NCBI GenBank assembly: GCA_964579325.1
Contig: CAZOHN010000107.1
Location: forward strand, 1 to 12,368
DNA: 12,368 nucleotides
Direction of reading: 5' to 3'
Source: CAZOHN01 sp964579325
GTDB lineage: Bacteria; Pseudomonadota; Alphaproteobacteria; Rhodobacterales; Rhodobacteraceae
Part shown: positions 6,668-12,368 of the stretch, piece by piece
How positions within the stretch are numbered: position 1 is the first letter of the stretch
Layout: each line of letters begins with the position of its first letter
The notes under the pieces: model-generated
The model's database searches: none
Told to the model about the DNA's origin: nothing
What the model saw: the letters and a program-made list of their open reading frames with translations, nothing else
Translations under genes and position numbers: made by a program

Positions 6668-7464
6668 CAAGCCCGATGCCATCTCCGGGTGGCGTTCTGG
6701 CCGAGGGGGCATCACCCCCTCGGCACGGGACCGCGCGACCGTTGGTCTCGCTGCGCGGGATTCGCAAGACCTTCGGCTCGCTGCAGGCACTGCGCGGCGT
6801 CGACCTCGACATCCTGCCGGGCGAATGCCTTGGCCTCGTGGGGGACAACGCAGCGGGCAAATCCACGCTCACCAAGGTGATCTCGGGCACCTACATCCCC
6901 GACGGCGGCACGATGTTCGTGGACGGCGAGGAAGTCCACTTCACAGGCCCGGCAGACGCGCGAGCGCGCCACATCGAGATGGTGTTCCAGGACCTGAGCC
7001 TTTGCGACCACGTCGACGTGGTCGGCAACCTGTTTCTCGGTCGCGAACTGACGCGGGGCCCGTTTCTCGACCAGGCACGCATGCTCGACGAAGGGCGGCG
7101 GATGCTCGAGGATCTGGAGATCCGCATTCCTCGGCTGTCGGCCAAGGTCGACAAGCTCTCGGGCGGCCAACGTCAGGCCATAGCAATCGCGCGCGCGGCG
7201 AGCTTCGGCCCGAAGGTCCTGATCATGGACGAGCCAACCTCGGCGCTTGCGGTGGCCGAGGTCGAAGCCGTCCTTCGGCTGATCAACCGGGTCAAGGAAC
7301 GCGGGGTCGGTGTTGTCCTCATCACCCACCGGCTTCAGGACCTGTTCCGGGTCTGCGACCGGATCGCGGTCATGTACGAGGGCACCAAGGTGGCCGAGCG
7401 GAGGATCGACGAGACCAACCTCGAGGATCTGGTGCGGCTGATCGTCGGCGAGGACAGGCACTGA
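6664..7464 (+). CDS. CUT2-type sugar ABC transporter ATP-binding protein (single domain)
   Basis: This 266-aa cytoplasmic ATPase powers the sugar importer. Walker A is GDNAAGKST (60-68), the Q-loop is at Gln109 (FQD), the signature is LSGGQ (165-169), Walker B is VLIMDE with Glu190, and the H-loop is His222. The stretch QDLSLCDHVDVVGNLFLGREL resembles FrcA-type ATPases. RbsA and most CUT2 ATPases have two fused ATPase domains of about 500 aa; this one has a single domain, like FrcA of the Sinorhizobium fructose importer. The ATG overlaps the binding-protein stop (ATGA) but lacks a clear Shine-Dalgarno. The first 26 residues are unusual and encoded by a strong hairpin, so a TTG start at 6742 (LVSLRGIRKTFG) is a serious alternative. 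The 3' end overlaps the permease start (ATGA). Confidence 0.92.
   Translation: MTSPMPSPGGVLAEGASPPRHGTARPLVSLRGIRKTFGSLQALRGVDLDILPGECLGLVGDNAAGKSTLTKVISGTYIPDGGTMFVDGEEVHFTGPADARARHIEMVFQDLSLCDHVDVVGNLFLGRELTRGPFLDQARMLDEGRRMLEDLEIRIPRLSAKVDKLSGGQRQAIAIARAASFGPKVLIMDEPTSALAVAEVEAVLRLINRVKERGVGVVLITHRLQDLFRVCDRIAVMYEGTKVAERRIDETNLEDLVRLIVGEDRH
6700..6724 (+). promoter_or_regulatory. Strong GC hairpin after the sugar-binding-protein gene
   Basis: A perfect 10-bp inverted repeat (GCCGAGGGGG at 6700-6709, CCCCCTCGGC at 6715-6724) with a 5-nt loop CATCA lies 33 nt after the binding-protein stop. No T-run follows. It sits inside the first 20 codons of the ATPase frame if that gene starts at the overlapping ATG, or between the genes if it starts at TTG 6742. 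Its position matches hairpins that protect binding-protein mRNA or reduce downstream expression. The role is inferred. Confidence 0.7.
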
Positions 7465-8465
7465 TGACGAACTACACCGAACGCGAGGCGGGATCGGCAC
7501 TCTCCGACTTCGTGGCCGAGCACGCCCAGGTCCTGTCGATCGCCCTGTTCTTTGTCGCCTGTCTGGCCTTCTTCGGATTGATGACGCCAACCTTCCTGAC
7601 GACTGGAAACATCCTGAACGTGATCCGCCAGGCGGCCCCGATCCTGATCGTCGCCGTCGCGATGACGCTCGTCATCACCACCGCGGGCATCGACCTGTCG
7701 GTAGGCTCGCTGGTGGCGCTGATCAATGCGCTCGCGGCGATCCTGATGGCACAGGGGATGGACTGGCCGGTAGCGGTTGTTCTGATGCTTGTGGCCGGAG
7801 CGATGATCGGCGGAGCGCAGGGCTGGTTCATCGCCTATCAGGGCATCCCGGCCTTCATCGTCACCCTGGCGGGCCTGTCGATCCTGCGTGGCTTCGCGCT
7901 CTACATGACCGAGGGCTACTCGATCCCCATCACGGACGCGCCGGGATTCTTCTGGCTGGGGCGCGGAACGCTCGGCGGCATACCCGTTCCGGCGCTCATC
8001 TCCATCCTGGTCGCGATCCTCGGGTTCATCGTGATGCTGCGCACCCGGTATGGACGAAGGGTCGTCGCGGTCGGGTCCAACATGGAAGCCGCGCGGCGCG
8101 TGGGAATGCCGGCGCGCTGGATCGTGGCCTCGGTCTACATGGTGTCGGGCGTGGCCTGTGCCATCGCGGGCCTCCTGATCGCGGCCCGGCTCGGCTCGGG
8201 GTCGTCGAACGCGGCCGTGGGTTTCGAGTTGCAGGTGATCGCGGCCGTCGTACTGGGGGGCACCTCGCTGATGGGAGGAAAGGCCAGCATGATCGGAACC
8301 GTTCTGGGCACCCTCACCATTGCAGTGATCGGCAACGGGCTGATCCTGCTGCATATCTCGCCGTTCTTCACCCAGATCGTCACGGGCACGATCATCCTGA
8401 TCGCGATCTGGATGAACACGCGGCTCTTCAGCACCAACCTCCGCCTCGGCCGGAAGAAGGGTTAG
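7464..8465 (+). CDS. CUT2-type sugar ABC transporter permease (RbsC/FrcC-like)
   Basis: This 333-aa polytopic inner-membrane protein forms the channel of the sugar importer (BPD_transp_2 family). It has a soluble N-terminus of about 25 residues and then roughly eight to ten hydrophobic segments. The family signature GIDLSVGSLVAL follows the second helix, the cytoplasmic coupling loop contains RTRYGRRVVAVGSNMEAARRVGM, and the conserved C-terminal part reads VVLGGTSLMGGKASMIGTVLGT. The length is normal for RbsC-like permeases. The start overlaps the ATPase stop by ATGA, indicating translational coupling, and the hydrolase gene begins 4 bp after its stop. This places the catabolic genes in the same transcript as the transporter. 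Substrate specificity is not visible. Confidence 0.94.
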   Translation: MTNYTEREAGSALSDFVAEHAQVLSIALFFVACLAFFGLMTPTFLTTGNILNVIRQAAPILIVAVAMTLVITTAGIDLSVGSLVALINALAAILMAQGMDWPVAVVLMLVAGAMIGGAQGWFIAYQGIPAFIVTLAGLSILRGFALYMTEGYSIPITDAPGFFWLGRGTLGGIPVPALISILVAILGFIVMLRTRYGRRVVAVGSNMEAARRVGMPARWIVASVYMVSGVACAIAGLLIAARLGSGSSNAAVGFELQVIAAVVLGGTSLMGGKASMIGTVLGTLTIAVIGNGLILLHISPFFTQIVTGTIILIAIWMNTRLFSTNLRLGRKKG

Positions 8466-8468
8466 GCC

Positions 8469-9539
8469 ATGACCAGCGAGCTTTCCCAGGCCCATGTCCG
8501 CTCGGGCCTCGTGATGACGGTGGACGGCCCGATATCTTCGGCCGACCTCGGAATGACGCTGATGCACGAGCACCTTCAGAACGACTGCACCTGCTGGTGG
8601 CACCCACCAACGGACCCGGCCCGACAGTATCTTGTCGACAGCCCGGTGCGGATCGAGATCCTGTCGGAACTCCGTCAGGACCCGTTCGTCAACCGCCATA
8701 ACATCGCCCTCGACGACCTGCCGCTGGCGATCGAGGAGGTCAGCGCCTTCGCTGCCGCGGGCGGACGGACAGTGGTCGATCCGACCTGCCGGGGGATCGG
8801 GCGCGATCCGGCCAAGCTGCGCGCGATTTCGGCGGGGGCGGGTTTGAACGTGGTGATGGGGGCAGGCTACTACCTGCACACCTCGATGCCGCCCGAAGTG
8901 GCGACACTGACCGTTGACGAAATTGCCGACCAGATCGTTTTCGAAGCGCTTGCCGGCGTGGACGGCACCGACGCGAAGATCGGCCTCATCGGCGAGATCG
9001 GAGTGTCGTCGGCCTTCACCGAGGCCGAGGAGAGGTCACTGCGGGGGGCGGCGCGAGCACAGGCGCGAACCGGGCTGCCCCTCATGGTGCACCTGCCCGG
9101 CTGGTTCCGGCTTGGCCACCGCGTGCTCGACATCGTCGAGGCCGAGGGCGGCGAGCTGCGCCACACCGTTCTGTGCCACATGAATCCCTCGCACGCCGAC
9201 GTAGACTACCAGTCAGGGCTGGCCGCGCGGGGCGCCTTCGTCGAATTCGACATGATCGGGATGGACTATTTCTATGCCGACCAGCAGGTCCAGTGCCCCA
9301 GCGACGACGAGGTGGCCGTGGCGATCCTTCGGCTGGCCGAGGCCGGGCACCTCGACCGCATCCTGCTGTCGCAGGATGTGTTCCTGAAGATGATGCTCAG
9401 CCGCTATGGCGGTAACGGCTACGCCTTCGTCGTGAAACACTTCCTGCCGCGATTGAAGCGGCACGGAATGGACGAGACGTCGCTGCGCGACCTGATGACA
9501 ACGAACCCGCGGCGCGTCTTCGACGCCAGCGCAGCATAG
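8469..9539 (+). CDS. Phosphotriesterase-related (Php/PTE family) metal-dependent hydrolase, possible sugar lactonase
   Basis: This 356-aa protein is a TIM-barrel amidohydrolase of the phosphotriesterase family. The binuclear metal site is visible: H33 and H35 (LMHEHLQND), Glu176 in IGEIGVSSAF at the bridging position, H208 (MVHLPGW), H237 (LCHMNPSHAD) and Asp303 (LLSQDV). In true phosphotriesterase the bridge is a carboxylated lysine; a glutamate there is typical of Php/PTER relatives. Characterised members of this broader family include enzymes that hydrolyse sugar lactones or phosphorylated sugar lactones, which suits a sugar operon, but this is inference. The ATG lies 4 bp after the permease stop, with an AGAAGGG Shine-Dalgarno inside the permease end. 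The next gene starts 21 nt downstream. It could instead hydrolyse another ester or be a binding protein, as proposed for some relatives. Confidence 0.9.
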   Translation: MTSELSQAHVRSGLVMTVDGPISSADLGMTLMHEHLQNDCTCWWHPPTDPARQYLVDSPVRIEILSELRQDPFVNRHNIALDDLPLAIEEVSAFAAAGGRTVVDPTCRGIGRDPAKLRAISAGAGLNVVMGAGYYLHTSMPPEVATLTVDEIADQIVFEALAGVDGTDAKIGLIGEIGVSSAFTEAEERSLRGAARAQARTGLPLMVHLPGWFRLGHRVLDIVEAEGGELRHTVLCHMNPSHADVDYQSGLAARGAFVEFDMIGMDYFYADQQVQCPSDDEVAVAILRLAEAGHLDRILLSQDVFLKMMLSRYGGNGYAFVVKHFLPRLKRHGMDETSLRDLMTTNPRRVFDASAA

Positions 9540-9559
9540 CTTGAGGGAGGACAGTCACG

Positions 9560-10324
9560 ATGACCACAAAGGTTCTGCTCGTCGGGGAAAGCTGGGTTAC
9601 ATCGGCCACCCACTACAAGGGTTTCGACCAGTTCGGCAGCGTCACCTTCCACCTCGGCGCGGAGCCGCTGGTCGCGGCGCTGAAGGGATCGGAGTTCGAT
9701 CTCACGTACATGCCCGCGCATGAGGCCGTCGATAAGTTTCCCTTCGAGATGGCAGGGCTCGATCTCTACGATGTCATCATCCTGTCCGACATCGGTTCGA
9801 ACTCGTTCCTTCTGCCGCCTGCGGTCTGGCTCAGGTCCGAGACGGTGCCGAACCGGCTGAGGCTTCTGAAGGCCTGGGTCGAGAAGGGTGGCGCTCTCCT
9901 GATGGTCGGGGGGTACTTCAGCTTCCAGGGCATCGACGGGCGCGCGCGCTGGCGCAAGACGCCGGTCGAGGACGTGCTGCCGGTGACCTGCCACCCCTGG
10001 GACGACCGGGTCGAGATGCCCGAGGGGGCAGTCGCCGAGGTGCTCGCGCCCGAACACCCAGTGATGGCTGGCCTGGTTGGACCGTGGCCCTTCGTGCTCG
10101 GCGTCAACGAAGTGATGGTGCGGGACGGAGCCGAGGTGATCGCGCGCCTTCCCGAAGACCAGGGCGGACATCCGCTCTTGGTGCTCGGTGGATATGGCGA
10201 GGGCCGCACCGCGGCCTGGACCTCCGACATCGGCCCGCATTGGCTTTCCCCCGCTTTCTGCGCCTGGGAGGGATATGGGATTCTGTGGAAGAACCTGCTC
10301 GGCTGGCTGGCGCGACAATCCTGA
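9560..10324 (+). CDS. Class I glutamine-amidotransferase-like protein (PF07090 type), function unknown
   Basis: This 254-aa protein appears cytoplasmic, with no signal peptide or membrane helix. It resembles the PF07090 (GATase1_like) family by its Rossmann-like start TTKVLLVGESWVT, LYDVIILSDIG, VEKGGALLMVGGYFSFQG (108-124) and then ARWRKTPVEDVLPV (129-142). A conserved GPHWLSPAFCAWEGY lies near the end. In class I amidotransferases the nucleophile elbow is G-x-C-x-G; here the equivalent GGYFSF has tyrosine and no cysteine, so glutaminase activity is unlikely. A strong GGAGG (9546-9550) lies 9 nt before the ATG. It follows the hydrolase by 20 bp and is the last gene of the plus-strand run, facing the sugar kinase with a 7-bp gap. 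It may be a sugar-modifying enzyme or an accessory protein; no reaction can be assigned. Confidence 0.85.
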   Translation: MTTKVLLVGESWVTSATHYKGFDQFGSVTFHLGAEPLVAALKGSEFDLTYMPAHEAVDKFPFEMAGLDLYDVIILSDIGSNSFLLPPAVWLRSETVPNRLRLLKAWVEKGGALLMVGGYFSFQGIDGRARWRKTPVEDVLPVTCHPWDDRVEMPEGAVAEVLAPEHPVMAGLVGPWPFVLGVNEVMVRDGAEVIARLPEDQGGHPLLVLGGYGEGRTAAWTSDIGPHWLSPAFCAWEGYGILWKNLLGWLARQS

Positions 10325-10331
10325 TGGCAGC

Positions 10332-11210
10332 TTATCTCGCCAGGATGGCGGCCAACTCCTCGCGGCTCGGGAATGCCCGTGCCGTGCCGGCCCGCGAGAC
10401 CGTCAGCGCGGCGGCTTCGGCGGCATGTGCGATGGCGCGCCGGTCGAGAGCAACGCCGCGCAAGGCCGCTGAGGCAAGAGCGGTTGCGGTGAAGCAATCC
10501 CCTGCCCCGGTGGTATCCAACACAACAGCGGGGAATGCGGGAACCTCCTCCGATCCATTCGCCGATAGCAGACGCGACCCTTTGGCCCCGAGCGTCACAA
10601 CGATGTGGCCCACGCCTCGCGCAAGGAGGCTTTCGGCGCCGCCAACGGCCGCCGCCTCGCCCTCGTTGAGAAATGTCACGTCGACAAGCGACCAGAGGCC
10701 GGACAGGAAGTCGCGCAGCGGTGAGGGGTTGAGCACACTCACCATCCCGCGCGCCCGCGCCTCTGTCAGAAGCGCCCACGTCGTATCTCGCGACAGGTTG
10801 CCCTGGACCAACATGAGGTCGCCGGCCTGCGCCCCGGCAAGCATCGCGATCGCCGCCTGCGGCGTCAGCGCCTCGGCGGCGGCGTTCGTGGTCACGACGG
10901 CATTCTCGCCCGCCTCGGCCATCAGGATGATCGAGAAGTCGCTCGCGACGCCCCCCAATTCCTCGAGCTGCGTCTCGATGGGCTCTGCAGCGAGGCACGC
11001 CCGGATTTCGGCCGCCCGCGCATCGCGCCCGACCACGGATCCAAACCGGCAAGCGACCCCAGCCCTGCCCAGCACAATCGCCTGGTTCGCCCCCTTGCCG
11101 CCCAGGTCGCGCGAGATCGGGGCTCCGAGGATCGAGGCTCCCGGCGTTGGCAATGCCGCAACCGCTATGGTTTCGTCCAGCGCCACGTTTCCGATCACAT
11201 GGGCCCGCAT
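10332..11210 (-). CDS. PfkB/ribokinase-family sugar kinase
   Basis: This 292-aa cytoplasmic kinase would phosphorylate a sugar or related compound with ATP. PfkB signature 1 is seen as RDLGGKGANQAIVLGRAG (34-51) and signature 2 as DTTGAGDCFTATA (232-244), with catalytic Asp238 in the anion-hole motif GAGD. The ribokinase-like NEGEA (182-186; usually NETEA) and VVTLGAKGS (204-212) support ATP binding. ATG 11210 is chosen because MRAHVIGNVALDETI is the expected first strand of the fold; the frame stays open much further upstream, but that part is antisense to the BtpA-like gene. It is transcribed against the operon on its left and away from btpA on its right, yet functionally fits the sugar cluster as the step trapping the imported sugar. 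Ribokinase itself is possible, but close relatives act on other sugars and nucleosides. Confidence 0.93.
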   Translation of the reverse strand: MRAHVIGNVALDETIAVAALPTPGASILGAPISRDLGGKGANQAIVLGRAGVACRFGSVVGRDARAAEIRACLAAEPIETQLEELGGVASDFSIILMAEAGENAVVTTNAAAEALTPQAAIAMLAGAQAGDLMLVQGNLSRDTTWALLTEARARGMVSVLNPSPLRDFLSGLWSLVDVTFLNEGEAAAVGGAESLLARGVGHIVVTLGAKGSRLLSANGSEEVPAFPAVVLDTTGAGDCFTATALASAALRGVALDRRAIAHAAEAAALTVSRAGTARAFPSREELAAILAR

Positions 11211-11243
11211 GGCCGCCCTACTCCGCTGCCGAAAGGACGCAGG
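11211..11243. promoter_or_regulatory. Short divergent gap between kinase and BtpA-like genes
   Basis: Only 33 bp separate the two start codons. The gap carries the ribosome-binding site for the BtpA-like gene (AAGGA at 11233-11237, 6 nt before ATG 11244) and, on the other strand, a weaker GGAG about 12 nt before the kinase ATG. There is no room for two full promoters, so at least one promoter must lie inside the opposite coding sequence. Confidence 0.5.
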
Positions 11244-12086
11244 ATGCAACTGATTTCCGATAGATCCCCCAGCGCGATAAGAGAAATATTCGGGCGCGAC
11301 AAGGTCCTGATCGGGATGATCCATTGCCCGCCCTTCCCCGGCGCTCCGCGCTATCGCGGCGCAACGCTCGACGAAATCTGCGACACCTGCCTTCGCGACG
11401 CCGAACGGCTGGTAGCCGGTGGGCTGCATGGCCTCATTATCGAGAACCACGGCGACATCCCGTTTTCCAAACCCGAAGACATTGGCCCCGAAACACCGGC
11501 CTTCCTCTCGGTCGTCACCGACCGTGTCCGCCGGGCGACCAGTGTGCCGGTAGGGGTCAATGTCCTGGCCAACGCTCCGCTGCCCGCGCTCGCCACCGCC
11601 GTTGCGGCTGGGGCGCAGTTCATCCGCGTGAACCAATGGGCCAACGCCTACGTCGCCAACGAGGGCTTCATGGAAGGACGGGCAGGCGAAGCGTTGCGCT
11701 ACCGTGCTCTGCTGCGCGCCGAGCACGTCCGCATCTTTGCCGACGCCCATGTCAAACACGGAAGCCACGCCATCGTCGCTGACCGTCCGATCCCCGAGCT
11801 TGCCCGCGACCTCGCATTCTTCGACGCCGACTGCATCATCGCGACCGGTCAACGCACCGGCCACGCTGCGAGCATCGAAGAGATCGACGAGATCGGCAGC
11901 GCCACGCATCTGCCCCTGCTCGTGGGTTCGGGCGTCACCGAAGACAACGTCCTCGCGATCCTTGCCCGCACGAGTGGAGTGATCGTCGCTTCCTCTCTCA
12001 AGGAAGATGGCCACTGGTGGAACCCAGTCGATCCCGAGCGTGTGCGCCGGTTCGTGGCAAGATCGCGCGAGGGCCTCGGCGCGTGA
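11244..12086 (+). CDS. BtpA/SgcQ-family TIM-barrel protein
   Basis: This 280-aa soluble protein belongs to the BtpA/SgcQ family (PF03437). Conserved blocks are KVLIGMIHCPPFPGAPRY (20-37), LIIENHGD (64-71), VGVNVLAN (103-110), FIRVNQW (126-132), IFADAHVKHG (164-173), IIATGQRTG (198-206) and LLVGSGVTEDNV (225-236). The last block, followed by GVIVASSLK, looks like the phosphate-binding end of many TIM barrels, so a phosphorylated substrate is likely. Family members include Synechocystis BtpA, linked to photosystem I stability, and E. coli SgcQ, in a sugar-type operon; no reaction is established. ATG 11244 has AAGGA at a 6-nt spacing. An earlier start at 11199 would overlap the kinase gene and adds no conserved sequence. 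Its stop overlaps the following start as GTGA. It may act on the kinase product, for example as an aldolase or isomerase; this is a guess from fold and context. Confidence 0.92.
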   Translation: MQLISDRSPSAIREIFGRDKVLIGMIHCPPFPGAPRYRGATLDEICDTCLRDAERLVAGGLHGLIIENHGDIPFSKPEDIGPETPAFLSVVTDRVRRATSVPVGVNVLANAPLPALATAVAAGAQFIRVNQWANAYVANEGFMEGRAGEALRYRALLRAEHVRIFADAHVKHGSHAIVADRPIPELARDLAFFDADCIIATGQRTGHAASIEEIDEIGSATHLPLLVGSGVTEDNVLAILARTSGVIVASSLKEDGHWWNPVDPERVRRFVARSREGLGA

Positions 12087-12217
12087 GCGACGCGCTGCAG
12101 CCGCTGTCAGATCGGATGCGTGAAGCGATATCCGCCAGATCTACACCAGAGAGCTGTCAGCGTCCCGGACGCGACACGTTTGACCTGAGCCCCGCATCTT
12201 CCTCCAGTTTGAGGTAG
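12083..12217 (+). pseudogene. 5' remnant of the next operon gene, cut off by the IS element
   Basis: A GTG at 12083-12085 overlaps the BtpA-like stop (GTGA), the same coupling style as elsewhere in the cluster. It opens a frame starting MSDALQPLSDRMREAI. After codon 32 the frame crosses position 12181, where the putative left end of an IS3-family element begins. It then reads FDLSPASSSSLR and stops at TAG 12215-12217 inside the IS. A Ser/Arg-rich tail lying wholly in IS sequence is what an interrupted gene would show. The native part is too short to assign a family. It could instead be a chance frame; the GTGA overlap and the insertion position favour a broken gene. Confidence 0.5.
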
Positions 12218-12368
12218 AGTCCGCTCCAAGGACGAGACGGGCGATGAATCGATCGAGATTCAGCGAGGAGCAGATCATCGGCATCCTGAAGGAACAGGAA
12301 GCCGGCATGGCGACGGCCGATGTGTGCCGGAAGCATGGCGCGAGCTCCGTGACGTTCTACAAGTGGAA
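12181..12368 (+). mobile_element. IS3-family (IS407-like) insertion sequence, left part
   Basis: The element is recognised by its orfA at 12244. The likely left terminal repeat starts at 12181 with TGACCTGAGCCCC: it begins with TG as IS3-family ends do, and lies 63 bp before orfA, a typical spacing. If this is the end, the flanking target bases would be CGTT (12177-12180), as the IS407 group is known for 4-bp duplications. The right end lies outside the window, so the terminal repeat and duplication cannot be verified here. Confidence 0.65.
12244..12368 (+). CDS. IS3-family transposase OrfA, N-terminal fragment (runs off window)
   Basis: The first 41 codons read M-N-R-S-R-F, SEEQIIGILKEQEAGMATAD and VCRKHGASSVTFYKW. 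This is the characteristic helix-turn-helix start of IS3-family, IS407-group OrfA proteins, which bind the IS ends and are normally extended by a -1 frameshift into OrfB, the DDE integrase. An AAGGA at 12228-12232 lies 11 nt before the ATG. The downstream leucine zipper, frameshift site and OrfB are outside the window. No stop or frameshift is seen in the visible part. Confidence 0.92.
   Translation, partial: MNRSRFSEEQIIGILKEQEAGMATADVCRKHGASSVTFYKW

Noticed and set aside
7335..8879. Long minus-strand open frame opposite the sugar permease
   Set aside because: Charged, low-complexity translation with no family features; the plus strand encodes the permease.
10307..10343. Inverted repeat CTGGCG/CGCCAG across the convergent gene ends, as a possible bidirectional terminator
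   Set aside because: Only 6 bp with a 25-nt loop and no T-run on either side; this could easily occur by chance.
11211..12014. Upstream extension of the kinase reading frame on the minus strand
   Set aside because: It is antisense to the BtpA-like gene, shows no conserved domain, and the kinase fold begins exactly at MRAHVIGN.

Overview
The window is GC-rich (by eye about 65%), densely coded DNA with tight gene spacing, start/stop overlaps and several GTG/TTG starts. It carries peptide- and sugar-type ABC importers and ends in an IS3-family element. This suggests an alphaproteobacterium, most likely of the Rhodobacteraceae/Rhizobiales type. That assignment is inferred from gene style and arrangement, not from a marker gene.

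Layout. (1) Positions 1-4346, minus strand: an amidase, then an oligopeptide/dipeptide-type ABC importer in the order amidase (2688-4346), Tat-exported binding protein (1078-2625), DppB-like permease (74-1015) and the first codons of a DppC-like permease (1-69, running off the window). A 10-bp GC hairpin separates the binding-protein gene from the permease genes. (2) Positions 4347-4677: a 331-bp divergent control region. It has a consensus -35 box (TTGACA) facing the amidase and LacI-type operator-like palindromes just upstream of the regulator gene. (3) Positions 4678-10324, plus strand: one apparent operon with a LacI-family regulator, a CUT2 (ribose/fructose-type) sugar importer (binding protein, single-domain ATPase, permease), a phosphotriesterase/lactonase-like metal hydrolase, and a class I glutamine-amidotransferase-like protein of the PF07090 type without the usual cysteine. 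(4) 10332-11210, minus strand: a PfkB/ribokinase-type sugar kinase, convergent with the preceding gene (7-bp gap) and divergent from the next (33 bp). (5) 11244-12086, plus strand: a BtpA/SgcQ-family TIM barrel. A GTGA overlap leads into a further reading frame of only 32 codons, apparently cut off by an IS3-family (IS407-like) element that begins near 12181. The element's orfA starts at 12244 and leaves the window.

How the genes could work together. In the first unit, the importer would bring in a peptide- or amide-like compound and the cytoplasmic amidase would hydrolyse its amide bond. In the second, an unidentified sugar or sugar derivative would be imported, phosphorylated by the PfkB kinase, and processed by the lactonase-like hydrolase and the BtpA-like barrel, with LacI sensing a substrate or intermediate. 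The families are clear. The substrate, and the functions of the BtpA-like and amidotransferase-like proteins, cannot be read from sequence, so this sugar cluster is the best candidate here for an undescribed pathway.
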